Notes under the pieces: generated by a model
Seen by the model: the letters and a program-made list of their open reading frames with translations, nothing else
The model's database searches: none
Told to the model about the DNA's origin: nothing
Translations under genes and position numbers: made by a program
Part shown: positions 35,588-45,454 of the stretch, piece by piece
Layout of the letters: each line of letters opens with the position of its first letter
Position numbering within the stretch: the stretch's first letter is position 1
Source of the DNA: Planctomycetota bacterium
GTDB taxonomy: Bacteria > Planctomycetota > UBA1135
Assembly: GCA_018671175.1 (NCBI GenBank)
Contig: JABHIE010000020.1
Span: 57,115 to 121,114, forward strand
Reading direction: 5' to 3'
DNA: 64,000 nucleotides

Positions 35588-38049
35588 GCTAAATCAAAAT
35601 CAGCCATGCCTTGGCCGTCTCCCCAGCCACCACCAGCTGCGGTTGCAAGGTATTCAGCTTCGGTAAACGAATCAACCTGAACCGCATCGTCGCGGGCCGC
35701 TTCAGCTTTTGCCATGAGCTCGACATCGTCTGTCGTAATCACTCCGGCAGCAAGTGCGGCTTCTAGCATTGCCGTTGGGCGACCACGCTCAAGTTTTTTA
35801 GCCCTTTGCGCCGTGCGGATTTTCTTGATGACTTCCGCCGCCTCGGTAACGAGGAGGAAGGCATTTTCGAGTCTTGGCAAATGCTCATCATCGCCCTTTG
35901 GCATGAACGCGTTATTGCAAAGACGGTCGCGTTGGTCGCCAGGCGTTTGCAAAATGCGCGCAATCTTGCGTGACAGGCGATCGGTCGGGCCAGACGAAAT
36001 GGGGTTTGCGCGGTAAAACCAAGCCAAAGGCCCGCGGAAGAAAAAGCCCATAAGAGGTGCATGGAAATTATCGTAAGCGCCGTGCATGGCGTCGTCGACT
36101 CGCTTCAAGCAATGCTCCATTGACCATTGCATGAGTGGCACATCATCTTTCTGAGCACCCTCGGCTTCGAATCGGCGCAGCACACTTGCGGCCATGAACA
36201 TCCAACCAAAAGCGTCGGCGAATCGACCCGCAAGCATTTGCTGCCGCTTCATGTCGGCACCGTAAAGCACCATCGCGAGGTCAGCCGTGAACGCAAAGCC
36301 CGAAGAAGCCCAAGCCAGTTTTTGCCAATAGCGCCTTGCAGGGCCACCGACTGGGGATGGCGCCAAATGCCCACGCGTGATGCCGTAAACCGCCGAGCGA
36401 CATGCATTGCCGATAATGTGCCCAACATGACCCCAAATCGCGCGATCAAACAAGCGCGAATCACGCTCAATCAAACCATTTAAAACTTGAAATGCGTAAG
36501 GATGACACCGCAACGAGCCCTGACCAAAAATCATCAAAGTGCGCGTCAAAATATTGGCGCCCTCGACCGTAATCGAAATCGGCGTGCCAATATATGCCGA
36601 TGCCATGAGGTTACGAGGCCCACGAGAAATCGCGGCACCGCCCATGATGTCCATGCCGTCGTTGATGGCCTCGCGCATGGTTTCGGTGAAGTAATACTTA
36701 GCCAAAGCCGAGGAGACGGATGACTTAATGCCAGCGTCAATTTGCCCCGTATTCATCAATCGCGCCGACTCAAGAATGTAAGCTTTGCCGCCAATACGAG
36801 CAAGCGGCTCGACGATGCCTTCAAATTTGCCGATGCTCATGCCGAACTGCTTGCGAATCATTGAGTACGAACCGCAAACGCGGGCTGCCATCTTTGTGCC
36901 TGTCGTGGCTTGCGCCGGCAACATGACGCCACGACCAGCAGCGAGACATTCCATGAGCATGACCCAACCGCGGCCTGCACCAGCAGGGCCGCCAATAATT
37001 GCATCAACGCCGACGATGACATCTTTACCTGATGTTGGGCAATTAAAGAATGGCACACCCAAAGGGTCGTGCTGCTTTTTACGATTTACGGCTGGGTTAT
37101 CAGTCGGAACCAAAACGCAAGTGATGCCAGGCGCCTCGCCGCGGCCCAACAGGTTTTGCGGGTCAAACAACTTAACGGCCAGACCCAGAACAGTCGCGCG
37201 GTTCGCCATCGTGATGTAGCGTTTGTCCCAGTTAAGGCGCAAACGAATCTCGCCAGCATCATCACGGAAGACATCGGCGCGCGAGGTAATACTGCCCGCA
37301 TCAGAACCTGCATTGGGCTCAGTCAAAGCAAATGCCGGAATCTCTTTTCCACCAGAGAGGCGCGGTAGCCAATGGTCTTTTTGCTCTTGTGTGCCGTAGT
37401 GACTCAGCAGCTCACCTGGGCCGAGCGAGTTTGGCAACATCCCGGTGATGCCGAGGGGAATCGATCGTGACGACAACTTATCAATCACGGTGCTGACCAA
37501 AGTGGCCGAAAAATCTTTGCCGCCATAGGCCTTTGGAATAATCATGCCGAAGACACCTTTCTCGCGCATTAACTTCCAGGTAATCGGTGGTAGGTCGCGC
37601 TTTTGGAAGACATCCCAGTCGTTGCAGCTTGCGCAGATTTCTTCGATTTCGTTGTCGAGGAAAGATTGCTCTTCGGATGTCAAAGTCGTGAGCGGCGCGC
37701 GGAACAACTTTTTGAGATCCGGACGACCACTAAACAACTCGGCCTCAAGACCAACATTGCCAGCCTTAAGAGCCTCTTGCTCGGTGACAGAAATCTTGGG
37801 GACGAAGCCGCCTTTAATCATGGCGTTCATCATTGGGCGGCTCACGAACATGCGGCGCAGCAGCGGCACATTCACGACCATGGCCACCGCAAGGAACACG
37901 ACCCACAACCAATACACATTTGCGCCGAGACCTGCCGTTGTCGCGATGAGCCCCGCAGTGGCTGCGGTCCAGAAAAGGATGGGCGCATTGACCACACCAA
38001 GCGCGATATAAATCGCAAAAAAGAGAAGAAGGGTAGGAAGAATCGTCAT
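35584..38049 (-). CDS. fadE: Acyl-CoA dehydrogenase FadE
   Basis: 821 aa, matching the large E. coli-type FadE (about 814 aa) rather than the usual ~380-aa enzymes. N-terminal membrane segments come first; then the flavoprotein core (MIIPKAYGGKDFSATLVSTV, FALTEPNAGSDAGSITSRAD, DGMDIMGGAAISRGPRNLM) and the long C-terminal DUF1974-type extension. It catalyses the first step of beta-oxidation, probably at the membrane. The ATG overlaps the stop of the TetR regulator (ATGA), so the two are one unit. It is convergent with the PEP synthase-like gene, sharing TTAG stops. Confidence 0.95.
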   Translation of the reverse strand: MTILPTLLLFFAIYIALGVVNAPILFWTAATAGLIATTAGLGANVYWLWVVFLAVAMVVNVPLLRRMFVSRPMMNAMIKGGFVPKISVTEQEALKAGNVGLEAELFSGRPDLKKLFRAPLTTLTSEEQSFLDNEIEEICASCNDWDVFQKRDLPPITWKLMREKGVFGMIIPKAYGGKDFSATLVSTVIDKLSSRSIPLGITGMLPNSLGPGELLSHYGTQEQKDHWLPRLSGGKEIPAFALTEPNAGSDAGSITSRADVFRDDAGEIRLRLNWDKRYITMANRATVLGLAVKLFDPQNLLGRGEAPGITCVLVPTDNPAVNRKKQHDPLGVPFFNCPTSGKDVIVGVDAIIGGPAGAGRGWVMLMECLAAGRGVMLPAQATTGTKMAARVCGSYSMIRKQFGMSIGKFEGIVEPLARIGGKAYILESARLMNTGQIDAGIKSSVSSALAKYYFTETMREAINDGMDIMGGAAISRGPRNLMASAYIGTPISITVEGANILTRTLMIFGQGSLRCHPYAFQVLNGLIERDSRLFDRAIWGHVGHIIGNACRSAVYGITRGHLAPSPVGGPARRYWQKLAWASSGFAFTADLAMVLYGADMKRQQMLAGRFADAFGWMFMAASVLRRFEAEGAQKDDVPLMQWSMEHCLKRVDDAMHGAYDNFHAPLMGFFFRGPLAWFYRANPISSGPTDRLSRKIARILQTPGDQRDRLCNNAFMPKGDDEHLPRLENAFLLVTEAAEVIKKIRTAQRAKKLERGRPTAMLEAALAAGVITTDDVELMAKAEAARDDAVQVDSFTEAEYLATAAGGGWGDGQGMADFDLA

Positions 38050-38645
38050 TTTGATTGGCGGATGGTGGGAAGAATCGCAAGTGCCTGCGCAACAGCTTGA
38101 TTTAACAAATCGTCACGAGATAGGCGAGCGTCGACGCGTTGCGCGATGAGCAAAGAAACCGTGCCATGCAGAGATGTCCACATCACGGTTGCGGGGATTT
38201 TTAGTTTTTCGTCATCAAGCGGACGCTTTAGCACGGACGCAAGCGCCGCACGGAAAAGGTCGAGATTGCGTCGCGCAAGGCGATATTTCTCGGCGGGATA
38301 GCGCGCCATGCGCTTGGGATGCAACATGAACATGGCCTCGTAATACTCTGGGTTAGAAATGCCGAAGTCTAAATAAGCGCGGCAAACGGCCTCTAATCGC
38401 CGTTTTGCGGTGGTCGCATCTGCGAGAGCGCTTTCGAGAGCCACGCGCAGGCCTTCCATGCCTTCGTCGATGAGTGCGTGAATGAGCGCATCTTTATTTG
38501 AAAAATAAAGATAAATACTCGTCGCGGTGCAGCCCACCGATTTTGCCAATTTGCGCATCGACAAACTTGTGTAACCATCACTTAACAACATGCGGCGCGC
38601 TTCATCCATGAGCGAGCGGCGGAGGTCAGTTGTGGGTCGAGTCAT
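38046..38645 (-). CDS. TetR family regulator of fatty-acid degradation genes
   Basis: 199 aa. The N-terminal helix-turn-helix (GYTSLSMRKLAKSVGCTATSIYLYFSNKDALIHALI, residues ~19-55) is typical TetR. The C-terminal ligand domain contains a WTSLHG motif common in members of this family. It is the first gene of a unit with fadE and diverges from fadI, with a palindromic operator candidate in between. An acyl-CoA ligand, as in FadR-type TetR proteins, is an inference from the context. Confidence 0.9.
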   Translation of the reverse strand: MTRPTTDLRRSLMDEARRMLLSDGYTSLSMRKLAKSVGCTATSIYLYFSNKDALIHALIDEGMEGLRVALESALADATTAKRRLEAVCRAYLDFGISNPEYYEAMFMLHPKRMARYPAEKYRLARRNLDLFRAALASVLKRPLDDEKLKIPATVMWTSLHGTVSLLIAQRVDARLSRDDLLNQAVAQALAILPTIRQSK

Positions 38646-38702
38646 TGCTTTAAGTACCGCCTAAGAGGAAAGCTCGGAAAAATTGCCTTGCGCTCAGGGA
38701 GG

Positions 38703-38723
38703 TTTACAGTGTAAAGTTTACAC
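38703..38723. promoter_or_regulatory. Operator candidate: two interlocked palindromes
   Basis: TTTACA-G-TGTAAA (38703-38715) and GTGTAAA-G-TTTACAC (38709-38723) are both perfect and share the TGTAAA half-site. They lie 57-77 bp from the TetR start and 21-41 bp from the fadI start, the right place for control of both units. Confidence 0.75.
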
Positions 38724-38744
38724 CGTTAAGCACAACTTGCAACC

Positions 38745-40100
38745 ATGACTTCCTACTCAGCAAAAGAAAACGGTCCAAACCTTGTCATCGCAGCTGGCGT
38801 CCGCACTCCGTGGGCGCGCGCTGGCGTGGCTTTTTCCTCTGAAGATGCCGGGCATTTAGGCGCGCGTGTGGTGCGTGAGCTTTTATCGCGCACGGGTCTC
38901 GACCCCGCCCTACTTGATGAAGTCATCATTGGCTCTGTCGGCCCTCCACATGATCAGGCCAACATTGCGCGCATTATCCAACTACGGGCGGGCATCCCCC
39001 AGCGCATCCCTGCGCGCACGGTGGCTCGAAATTGCGCATCAGGCATTGAATCGGTTACGACGGCCGTTTCAAGCATTCTGGCGGGCGAAGGTGATTTGTA
39101 TATGTGCGGGGGCGTCGAAGTCATGAGCGGCTACCCATTAATTTTTAATCGCAAGATGACCGCGTTTTTTACTTCCATGATGAAAGCACGATCATTGGGG
39201 CAAAAACTGGGCGTGCTAAAAACATTCCGCCTGAGTCACCTCGCCCCCCGCGTCGCCTTGATGGAAGGCCTCACCGACCCATTCACGGGCATGATTATGG
39301 GCTCGACGGCTGAGTTGCTTGCACGGGATTTTGGCATTAGCCGCGATGAAGCTGACCGTTACGCACTCGAAAGCCACCGCCGCGCATCCGTCGCGCAAAA
39401 ATCTGGGCGATTTGCTCACGAGATTACCCCAGTCACGCCTCTGGGTAAAGGTAAGCCAACAAAAAACAAAGATGGCAGTCGTGGGCCGAAAAAGCCCTTC
39501 TTGATGGAGCACGATGATTCCATCCGTCACGACCAATCTCTTGCGGGGCTTGCGAAAATGCGGCCTTACTTTGAAAAACCTGATGGCGTGGTCACAGTGG
39601 CCAACGCTTGCGGCATTACTGACGGCGCGGCGGCATTGTTGGTTACCACCCAAGAACGGGCAGAATCACTCGGTTTAAAGCCACTTGCGAAAATTCGCTC
39701 GTGGGCTTGGGCTGGCTGCGACCCGCGGCGCATGGGGCTTGGCCCTGTTTACTCGATGGCGCGCGCACTCGATGCCGCGGGCTGTCAAATGTCAGATATG
39801 GGCGCTGTTGAAATCAACGAGGCCTTTGCGACTCAAGTGCTGGCTTGCCAAAAGGCATCTGCCAGCCGCTCATTCGCCGAGCGAGAGCTTGGCAGGAGCG
39901 AGGCCCTCGGTGAAATTTTCACCGAGCGGCTTAACCCAAATGGCGGCGCAATTGCCCTCGGCCATCCAGTCGGCGCGACGGGTGCACGACTGTTGCTGAC
40001 TGCAGCAAAAGAATTAGAAATAAGTTCCCACGAACTCACGCTGGCGTCTCTCTGTATAGGTGGTGGCCAAGGTGGCGCCGTCGTCCTTGAGCACATTTAA
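38745..40100 (+). CDS. fadI: Acetyl-CoA C-acyltransferase (3-ketoacyl-CoA thiolase)
   Basis: 451 aa, the length of FadI-type thiolases. The acyl-binding cysteine is in VARNCASGIESVTTA. Other motifs are EINEAFATQVLACQ, NPNGGAIALGHPVGATGAR and the C-terminal active-site CIGGGQGG. It cleaves 3-ketoacyl-CoA to acetyl-CoA at the end of each beta-oxidation cycle. It lies 20 nt before the fadJ-like gene and probably forms the FadIJ complex with it. An operator candidate precedes it. Confidence 0.95.
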   Translation: MTSYSAKENGPNLVIAAGVRTPWARAGVAFSSEDAGHLGARVVRELLSRTGLDPALLDEVIIGSVGPPHDQANIARIIQLRAGIPQRIPARTVARNCASGIESVTTAVSSILAGEGDLYMCGGVEVMSGYPLIFNRKMTAFFTSMMKARSLGQKLGVLKTFRLSHLAPRVALMEGLTDPFTGMIMGSTAELLARDFGISRDEADRYALESHRRASVAQKSGRFAHEITPVTPLGKGKPTKNKDGSRGPKKPFLMEHDDSIRHDQSLAGLAKMRPYFEKPDGVVTVANACGITDGAAALLVTTQERAESLGLKPLAKIRSWAWAGCDPRRMGLGPVYSMARALDAAGCQMSDMGAVEINEAFATQVLACQKASASRSFAERELGRSEALGEIFTERLNPNGGAIALGHPVGATGARLLLTAAKELEISSHELTLASLCIGGGQGGAVVLEHI

Positions 40101-40120
40101 TTTAGCCAGAAAATAAAATC

Positions 40121-42310
40121 ATGATTGATCTCTCCGGATTTCCAGCACCTGACAACGCTCCTGAGCCTGGCACCTGCATTCGCATTGAGCGACCCGAGAA
40201 GGGTTTGGCCGTCGTCATTTTCGACCCGCCACACCGCAAGATGCCCGTTTTTGATTCACCCTTGCTGCGCGACCTTGATCTCGCACTTGATGAAATCGAG
40301 GCTGACAAGAGTATTAAAGGTGTCGTTTTCACTGGCCGCGAGCCGCTCGTTTTTGTGGCCGGCGCTGACATTGACGCCATCAAAAGCCTAACCGACCCCG
40401 AAATCGTTAAAGGCGTTGTGCTTGCCGCTCATTCGATTTTCAATCGCATCGAAAACTTAAAGCCTTACACGGTCGCGGCCGCTGGCGGTGCCGTGCCTGG
40501 CGGTGCTTGCGAAATCACTCTCTGTTGCGACCGCATCGTTTTGGCAGACGACCCCAAAACACGCATTGGCTTGCCCGAGACGCAATTGGGCATTTTGCCC
40601 GGTTGGGGTGGCACACACCGTTTACCTGAGCGCATTGGTGTGCCAATGGCACTCGATGCAATTTTAGGCGGCAAACTCTTCGTCGCAAAAATCGCCAAAA
40701 AACGAGGCATTGTTGATCGCATCACCAAGCCCGAATATTTAGTGCAAGTCGCCAGCGACATCGCAATGCGGCGCATGAAGTGTGCGCGCAAAACACGCGG
40801 CATGAAAAAATGGTTGGTCGATCGCAACCCCTTGATGCTCAACATCATTTCTTCTCAAGCTAAAAAAGCCGTTTTGAGCAAAACCAAAGGGTTTTACCCC
40901 GCGCCAATCCGCGCTCTTGAGTTGGCTGTTGGCGCAGTTGGCCGATCGCGCAAACGCATGGTCGAGCTTGAAGCTCAAGCCATCGCTGACCTTGCGACTT
41001 CAAATGTTTGCAAAAGCTTAATCGGGATTTTCCACGCATCCGAGACCGCTAAAAAGCTTGGCAAAGGCACCGACAACTTTACGCCACGCAAATTTGAGCG
41101 CGCAGGCGTCATTGGTGCGGGCATCATGGGTGGCGGAATTGCCAGTTTAATGGCCGGCAAAGGCATCCAAACGCGCATGGCTGATTTGGCTCCTCAAGCT
41201 GTGGCAGATGCCGTGGCCTTGCACCGCAAGAGCATCGACAAAAAAGTGAAGCGCCGCCGCCTGACTCGCGCACAAGGCACTGCCGCGATTGATCACCTCG
41301 ATGGCACGACATCCACGACTGACTTTGGCAACACTCAGGTTGTCATTGAAGCCGTTGCCGAAATCCTAGAGATCAAACAAAAAGTGCTCGCCGGTTTGGC
41401 CGCACAGATGGCTGATGATGCAATCTTGGCGACCAATACATCATCATTGTCGGTTGCGGCGATTGCTGATGGCATCCCCCACCCCGAGCGAGTTGTGGGC
41501 ATGCATTTCTTCAACCCCGTCAAAGCGATGCCACTAGTCGAGGTCATTCAGGGCGAAAATACCTCGCGTGAAGCGGCTCTTGAGGTCGCGGCTTTAGCTC
41601 TGCGTTTAGGCAAAACGCCTGTGATCGTAAAAGATGTTGCCGGCTTCCTCGTTAACCGTTTGCTCGGCCCTTATCTTGACGAAGCCGCGCGGCTTTTCAC
41701 GGCTGGCGCAAACCCGGCCAAGCTTGACAAACTGATGTTGAAATTTGGCATGCCTATGGGGCCGCTGCGTTTACTTGACGAGGTCGGTCTCGACATTGGC
41801 GCGCATGTTTCGGTTTCTTTGCACGAGGCTTACGGCGCGCGCATGATTCCTGGCGATGGCATTCAGGCCCTAATGAACGATGAGCGGCTTGGCCATAAAA
41901 CCAATAAAGGTTTTTACGACTACCCCAAAGAGCGCAAGGCAAAACCGACTCTCTGCACTGATCTCGCCGGCTTCCAAACCGGGCAAACGGCAGCGAATCT
42001 GAGCGATGAGCAAATAATCGACCGCCTCATCCTGACCATGGTTAATGAAGCCGCACTCTGCCTTGACGAACAGGTCGTTGAAGGCGCCGTCGAGCTCGAC
42101 CTCGCAACTGTTTTCGGCACAGGCTTCGCGCCATTCCGCGGCGGACTTTTGCACTATGCAGACAGCCTCGGCTTGCCTGAGGTCGTCCGTCGACTACAGG
42201 CCATTGCCGACGCAGATGACATCCAGAGCCGCGAGGGCGGTGTCGACAAATTTACTCCCGCGCCATTGCTCAAACGCATGGCAGAAAACGGCGAGCGGTT
42301 TTTCGATTAG
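40121..42310 (+). CDS. fadJ: Enoyl-CoA hydratase / 3-hydroxyacyl-CoA dehydrogenase, bifunctional
   Basis: 729 aa. The N-terminal crotonase domain (~1-300) has the oxyanion-hole region FVAGADIDAI and AGGAVPGGACEITL and the catalytic-Glu segment LPETQLGILPGWGGTHRLP. The C-terminal part has the NAD-binding GVIGAGIMGGGIASLMAGKG, the catalytic HFFNPVKAMPLVEV and two HCDH C-terminal domains. It carries out hydration and oxidation in beta-oxidation. It is co-transcribed with fadI. FadB is the alternative name, but the partner's FadI-like length favours FadJ. Confidence 0.95.
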   Translation: MIDLSGFPAPDNAPEPGTCIRIERPEKGLAVVIFDPPHRKMPVFDSPLLRDLDLALDEIEADKSIKGVVFTGREPLVFVAGADIDAIKSLTDPEIVKGVVLAAHSIFNRIENLKPYTVAAAGGAVPGGACEITLCCDRIVLADDPKTRIGLPETQLGILPGWGGTHRLPERIGVPMALDAILGGKLFVAKIAKKRGIVDRITKPEYLVQVASDIAMRRMKCARKTRGMKKWLVDRNPLMLNIISSQAKKAVLSKTKGFYPAPIRALELAVGAVGRSRKRMVELEAQAIADLATSNVCKSLIGIFHASETAKKLGKGTDNFTPRKFERAGVIGAGIMGGGIASLMAGKGIQTRMADLAPQAVADAVALHRKSIDKKVKRRRLTRAQGTAAIDHLDGTTSTTDFGNTQVVIEAVAEILEIKQKVLAGLAAQMADDAILATNTSSLSVAAIADGIPHPERVVGMHFFNPVKAMPLVEVIQGENTSREAALEVAALALRLGKTPVIVKDVAGFLVNRLLGPYLDEAARLFTAGANPAKLDKLMLKFGMPMGPLRLLDEVGLDIGAHVSVSLHEAYGARMIPGDGIQALMNDERLGHKTNKGFYDYPKERKAKPTLCTDLAGFQTGQTAANLSDEQIIDRLILTMVNEAALCLDEQVVEGAVELDLATVFGTGFAPFRGGLLHYADSLGLPEVVRRLQAIADADDIQSREGGVDKFTPAPLLKRMAENGERFFD

Positions 42311-42333
42311 CGGCTCACCCTAAGATGGAGGCC

Positions 42334-43434
42334 ATGGAGGCTTCCACTAAACGGGTACTCGGTTTTGACATCACGCGATTCATTGCGGTGATCGCGATGG
42401 CGTTCGTCAATTATCAAATATCTTTGGCTTATGGAGCCACCGAGCCACCTGGCCTAGCTTTGCTCGCTAACCTTTTCCAGGGGCGCGCTTCGGCTCTGTT
42501 TGTCATCCTTGCGGGTGTTGGCCTTACGATGCTTAATGACCGCCGCATCATTTTGAATCGAGCGATTTTCCTGCTCGTCGTGGGCTACGCCTGGCAATGG
42601 ATTTGGCCGGGCGACATTTTGCACTTTTACGGTTTTTACTTACTCGCAGGCGCCGCCGTTTTGAATTGCCGAGCGAGCACTCTTCTTGGCTTGGCTCTCG
42701 CCACAATTACAGCCGCGACGATTTGCATTTTTGCGCTCACTCAAACACTGATGTCCTGGGGTGCGGGCTGGGATTGGTCTTCACTGAGCTACACCGAGTT
42801 TTGGCAACCACTCGGCCAACTGCGCAACATTATTTTCAATGGATGGCACCCGCTTCTACCCTGGCTCGCCTTTCTTTTTTTAGGCATGGCGCTAGGCAAA
42901 ATCCAAATCACAAAACCTCGGCAACGGCGCATTGCCTTTCTTGTCGGAGTGGCCTCCTGCGGCATCGCATGGGCCCTTTCAAGCGCATTGTCGCAAATGG
43001 AAGACACGCGAAGGTTGCTCCTGCAGCTCAACCAATGGTGGCTCGCACCTAATACGATTTGGGGTCTAGGAAGCCTTCCAGCCGGCCCGCTTTACATACT
43101 GTCAGCCGCTGGCTCATCCGTCGCTCTGCTTGCTCTCATTTTGGAACTCACCGACCGACGCACCAACCGCTTCCTTTCCACTCTCGCGACCGCTGGCCAA
43201 TACGCGCTCACTTTTTATATTGCACACATTTTCTTCGGGCTTTATGACATCGAGGTTTTGACCGATGCAAGCCAATTCCCAGTCGGCGAAGCGCCAACTG
43301 CATCAGAGCTTCTTACTCTCTCCGCCACCCGCGCCGTTTGGTTTGGTCTAGCCGCAATCGCATTCAGCTGGCTCTGGAGCAAACGCTTCCGCAAAGGCCC
43401 ACTCGAGTGGCTCATGCGCCGCATCACCGGCTAA
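42334..43434 (+). CDS. DUF418-like multi-pass membrane protein
   Basis: 366 aa with about eight to ten membrane helices. The N-terminal RVLGFDITRFIAVIAMAFVN and the C-terminal arrangement (LATAGQYALTFYIAHIFFG ... KRFRKGPLEWLMRRITG) fit DUF418/heparan-acetyltransferase-like proteins, which may move acyl groups across the membrane. The ATG at 42334 is preferred over the one at 42325 because TAAGAT then lies seven bases upstream; the other start would place the hexamer across it. Confidence 0.8.
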   Translation: MEASTKRVLGFDITRFIAVIAMAFVNYQISLAYGATEPPGLALLANLFQGRASALFVILAGVGLTMLNDRRIILNRAIFLLVVGYAWQWIWPGDILHFYGFYLLAGAAVLNCRASTLLGLALATITAATICIFALTQTLMSWGAGWDWSSLSYTEFWQPLGQLRNIIFNGWHPLLPWLAFLFLGMALGKIQITKPRQRRIAFLVGVASCGIAWALSSALSQMEDTRRLLLQLNQWWLAPNTIWGLGSLPAGPLYILSAAGSSVALLALILELTDRRTNRFLSTLATAGQYALTFYIAHIFFGLYDIEVLTDASQFPVGEAPTASELLTLSATRAVWFGLAAIAFSWLWSKRFRKGPLEWLMRRITG

Positions 43435-43437
43435 CAT
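43432..43437 (+). promoter_or_regulatory. -10-like TAACAT, 6 nt before the questin-oxidase-like gene
   Basis: TAACAT starts on the last bases of the DUF418 stop codon and stands six bases before the ATG at 43444. Confidence 0.4.
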
Positions 43438-43443
43438 TAACTC

Positions 43444-44478
43444 ATGCAATCCACCGCGCCCGCCCTCGACCGCGCACTAGCCCATGTGCTCAATCTGCCC
43501 CCTGAAGTCGGGCCGGGCTACTCAAATCATGTGCCGATGGTTCTCGAAACGCTTGATCGACTAGGCTACCGCGACGACCTCGAAAAGCATGCCATCCGAG
43601 GCCGCGACTTTATCCTCGCAAACCCATGCGAGCGGCAACTCTTTCTACAACCATCCGTGTTTCATGAAGCTCTTGCCGAGCGCGAATGGCAACAAGTTTT
43701 AGCCGCATGGCTCCCTCGGCTCGCACCCGGGATGGCCGGCGGTGCCGCACACGGGCTCATCCGCACCGCCCACGCCGTGCGCGCGGTCGAGCGCATTCCT
43801 ACACCGACACGCATCGGCGAATTGGCCGACGCGATCACCTACTGGGAAGCCGCCTGGTGCACATTACCCGGCGAGCCTTGTGGCCCCGGCGGACCCTTTT
43901 CGCCAGAAGACGCCATCCGCCTGATTCCGCTCTGTAACCCGACATCAATGCCAAAAGGCTCGTCGTTAATCATTGATCAACTTGTCAACCTTGAGCGGTT
44001 TGCTGGGTTTAAGCCCGTGATCGATATGGTCATTACTGATGTTGACCCCGAGACAACCCTCGACGAGTTAACTCACCTCAGCGCACGGCTGCTGCTCGCC
44101 AATTTTGATCGCGCGCCTGTTGCTTTTTTGCATGGGTTTACGGCCTGCAATAGCGCGAGGGTCTTGATGCCCTATCTCGCGCACGACCTCGAAGGCATTT
44201 TCCTGCGCTACCTTTGGCAGCTCGTTGCGGGCCTCTATTCCTGGTATGGAGCCCATCCACCGGCTGCGCATGATTCGAGTTCACTACATCTTGATGCACA
44301 GCTTGACCATTCCAGCCCGCGGGCTTTGGCGCATTTGATTGAAAATTCAGTGCAAGCGGGCGGCAATCATGCCATCAAGGCGACAGCGGCATGCGTCGAA
44401 GAATTTCGTCGCAGCCACGACTCGGTTTTCTTGACCATCCCTCCTGCGATGCTGGCGGCTGGGCTGGGCGAAGTTTAG
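43444..44478 (+). CDS. Questin oxidase-like (DUF4243) protein
   Basis: 344 aa, no signal peptide. Family signs are GYSNHVPMVLETLDRLG near the N-terminus, GGAAHGLIRTAHAVRAVE in the middle, ELADAITYWEAAW and the C-terminal NHAIKATAACVEEF. Fungal relatives carry out Baeyer-Villiger-type ring opening of anthraquinones without a flavin; bacterial members have no known substrate. Conserved His residues in the NHVPM and AHGLIRTAH segments are candidates for the active site. Confidence 0.8.
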   Translation: MQSTAPALDRALAHVLNLPPEVGPGYSNHVPMVLETLDRLGYRDDLEKHAIRGRDFILANPCERQLFLQPSVFHEALAEREWQQVLAAWLPRLAPGMAGGAAHGLIRTAHAVRAVERIPTPTRIGELADAITYWEAAWCTLPGEPCGPGGPFSPEDAIRLIPLCNPTSMPKGSSLIIDQLVNLERFAGFKPVIDMVITDVDPETTLDELTHLSARLLLANFDRAPVAFLHGFTACNSARVLMPYLAHDLEGIFLRYLWQLVAGLYSWYGAHPPAAHDSSSLHLDAQLDHSSPRALAHLIENSVQAGGNHAIKATAACVEEFRRSHDSVFLTIPPAMLAAGLGEV

Positions 44479-44548
44479 CGGCCGACTCACTTTTCCATTT
44501 TGCTCGACAAGCGCAAACAGCTAAGGGGTTGGCGTACAATCTGCCACC

Positions 44549-45454
44549 ATGAAACTCCTGACCACCCTCCTTACTCTTCTTCTTGCCTCTGCGCCATTGC
44601 TTGCGCAAGACTCCCCCTGCTGCCAAGAAAAGGCCGCTCCAGCTGAAGCACCCGCCAAGAGCGATTGCTGTGCAGAGGGCGAGCAAGATGCGGGCGACTG
44701 CAGTGCCGCGCAAAAGTCGGCTCTCGAAATCCTCGGCAAAATCGCCGAAGCCAACGCCGATCGCCTCTACAACATTGACTACAACATGAAAATGAACATG
44801 GAGCAAATGGGTCAGCCCATGGCCATGGACATGAAAGTCAAAATGAATTACGGCGGCGCAAAACTCATCAACATGGCCATCGATATGACAATCGACATGG
44901 AAATGATGCCTGAGCCAATGAATATGCAACAAACAATCATCATGGACGGCACGATGCTTTACATGGTCATGGATAACCCAATGATGGGCAAGCAAGCCAT
45001 GAGCGTTGACCTCTCTAACGAAGACATGGTTAACCAAATCAGCGGCGGCATGAATATGGGCATTGGCGGCGGTGTTGACCCACTCGCGGCCGCAGCTGCA
45101 ATGTGCAAGGTCGTGAATTTCAACGATGTTACCGAAACTGAGACGACCTTCGTTTTGAAAGCAACGCCCACAAAGGCCTTTAATGAGCAAATGGCGGCTA
45201 CCGGAGTTGAAATCGAGCGCGTTGAAATGACCATCAACAAAAAGACAATGTTCCCCGCCTCCACAATCATGTGGGGCGCTGAGGGCGAAGAGCCCATCAT
45301 GAAAATGACCATGGGTGACCCTGTCTTTGTCAAAGAGCACCCCGAAGGCCTGTTTGTTTTCACCGCTCCTGAAGGTGTCACCGTGCAAGACCTCGGCGAC
45401 ATGATTCAATCTCAAGGTGGCCCACCAGCGGGCGACGAACAACTTGACTTCTAG
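44549..45454 (+). CDS. Unknown exported Met-rich protein
   Basis: 301 aa with a signal peptide (LLTLLLASAPLLAQ). The start of the mature protein has two CC pairs and a further Cys (SPCCQE, SDCCAEG, GDCSAA). By eye there are about 35 Met, most of them between residues 79 and 160 in runs such as MKMNMEQMGQPMAMDMKVKM. The rest resembles the LolA-like half-barrel fold, with alternating strands and a DPVFVKEHPEGLFVFTAPEG end. Met and Cys clusters suggest copper or silver binding in the periplasm, but no copper genes adjoin it. TACAAT lies 8 nt before the ATG. Confidence 0.75.
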   Translation: MKLLTTLLTLLLASAPLLAQDSPCCQEKAAPAEAPAKSDCCAEGEQDAGDCSAAQKSALEILGKIAEANADRLYNIDYNMKMNMEQMGQPMAMDMKVKMNYGGAKLINMAIDMTIDMEMMPEPMNMQQTIIMDGTMLYMVMDNPMMGKQAMSVDLSNEDMVNQISGGMNMGIGGGVDPLAAAAAMCKVVNFNDVTETETTFVLKATPTKAFNEQMAATGVEIERVEMTINKKTMFPASTIMWGAEGEEPIMKMTMGDPVFVKEHPEGLFVFTAPEGVTVQDLGDMIQSQGGPPAGDEQLDF

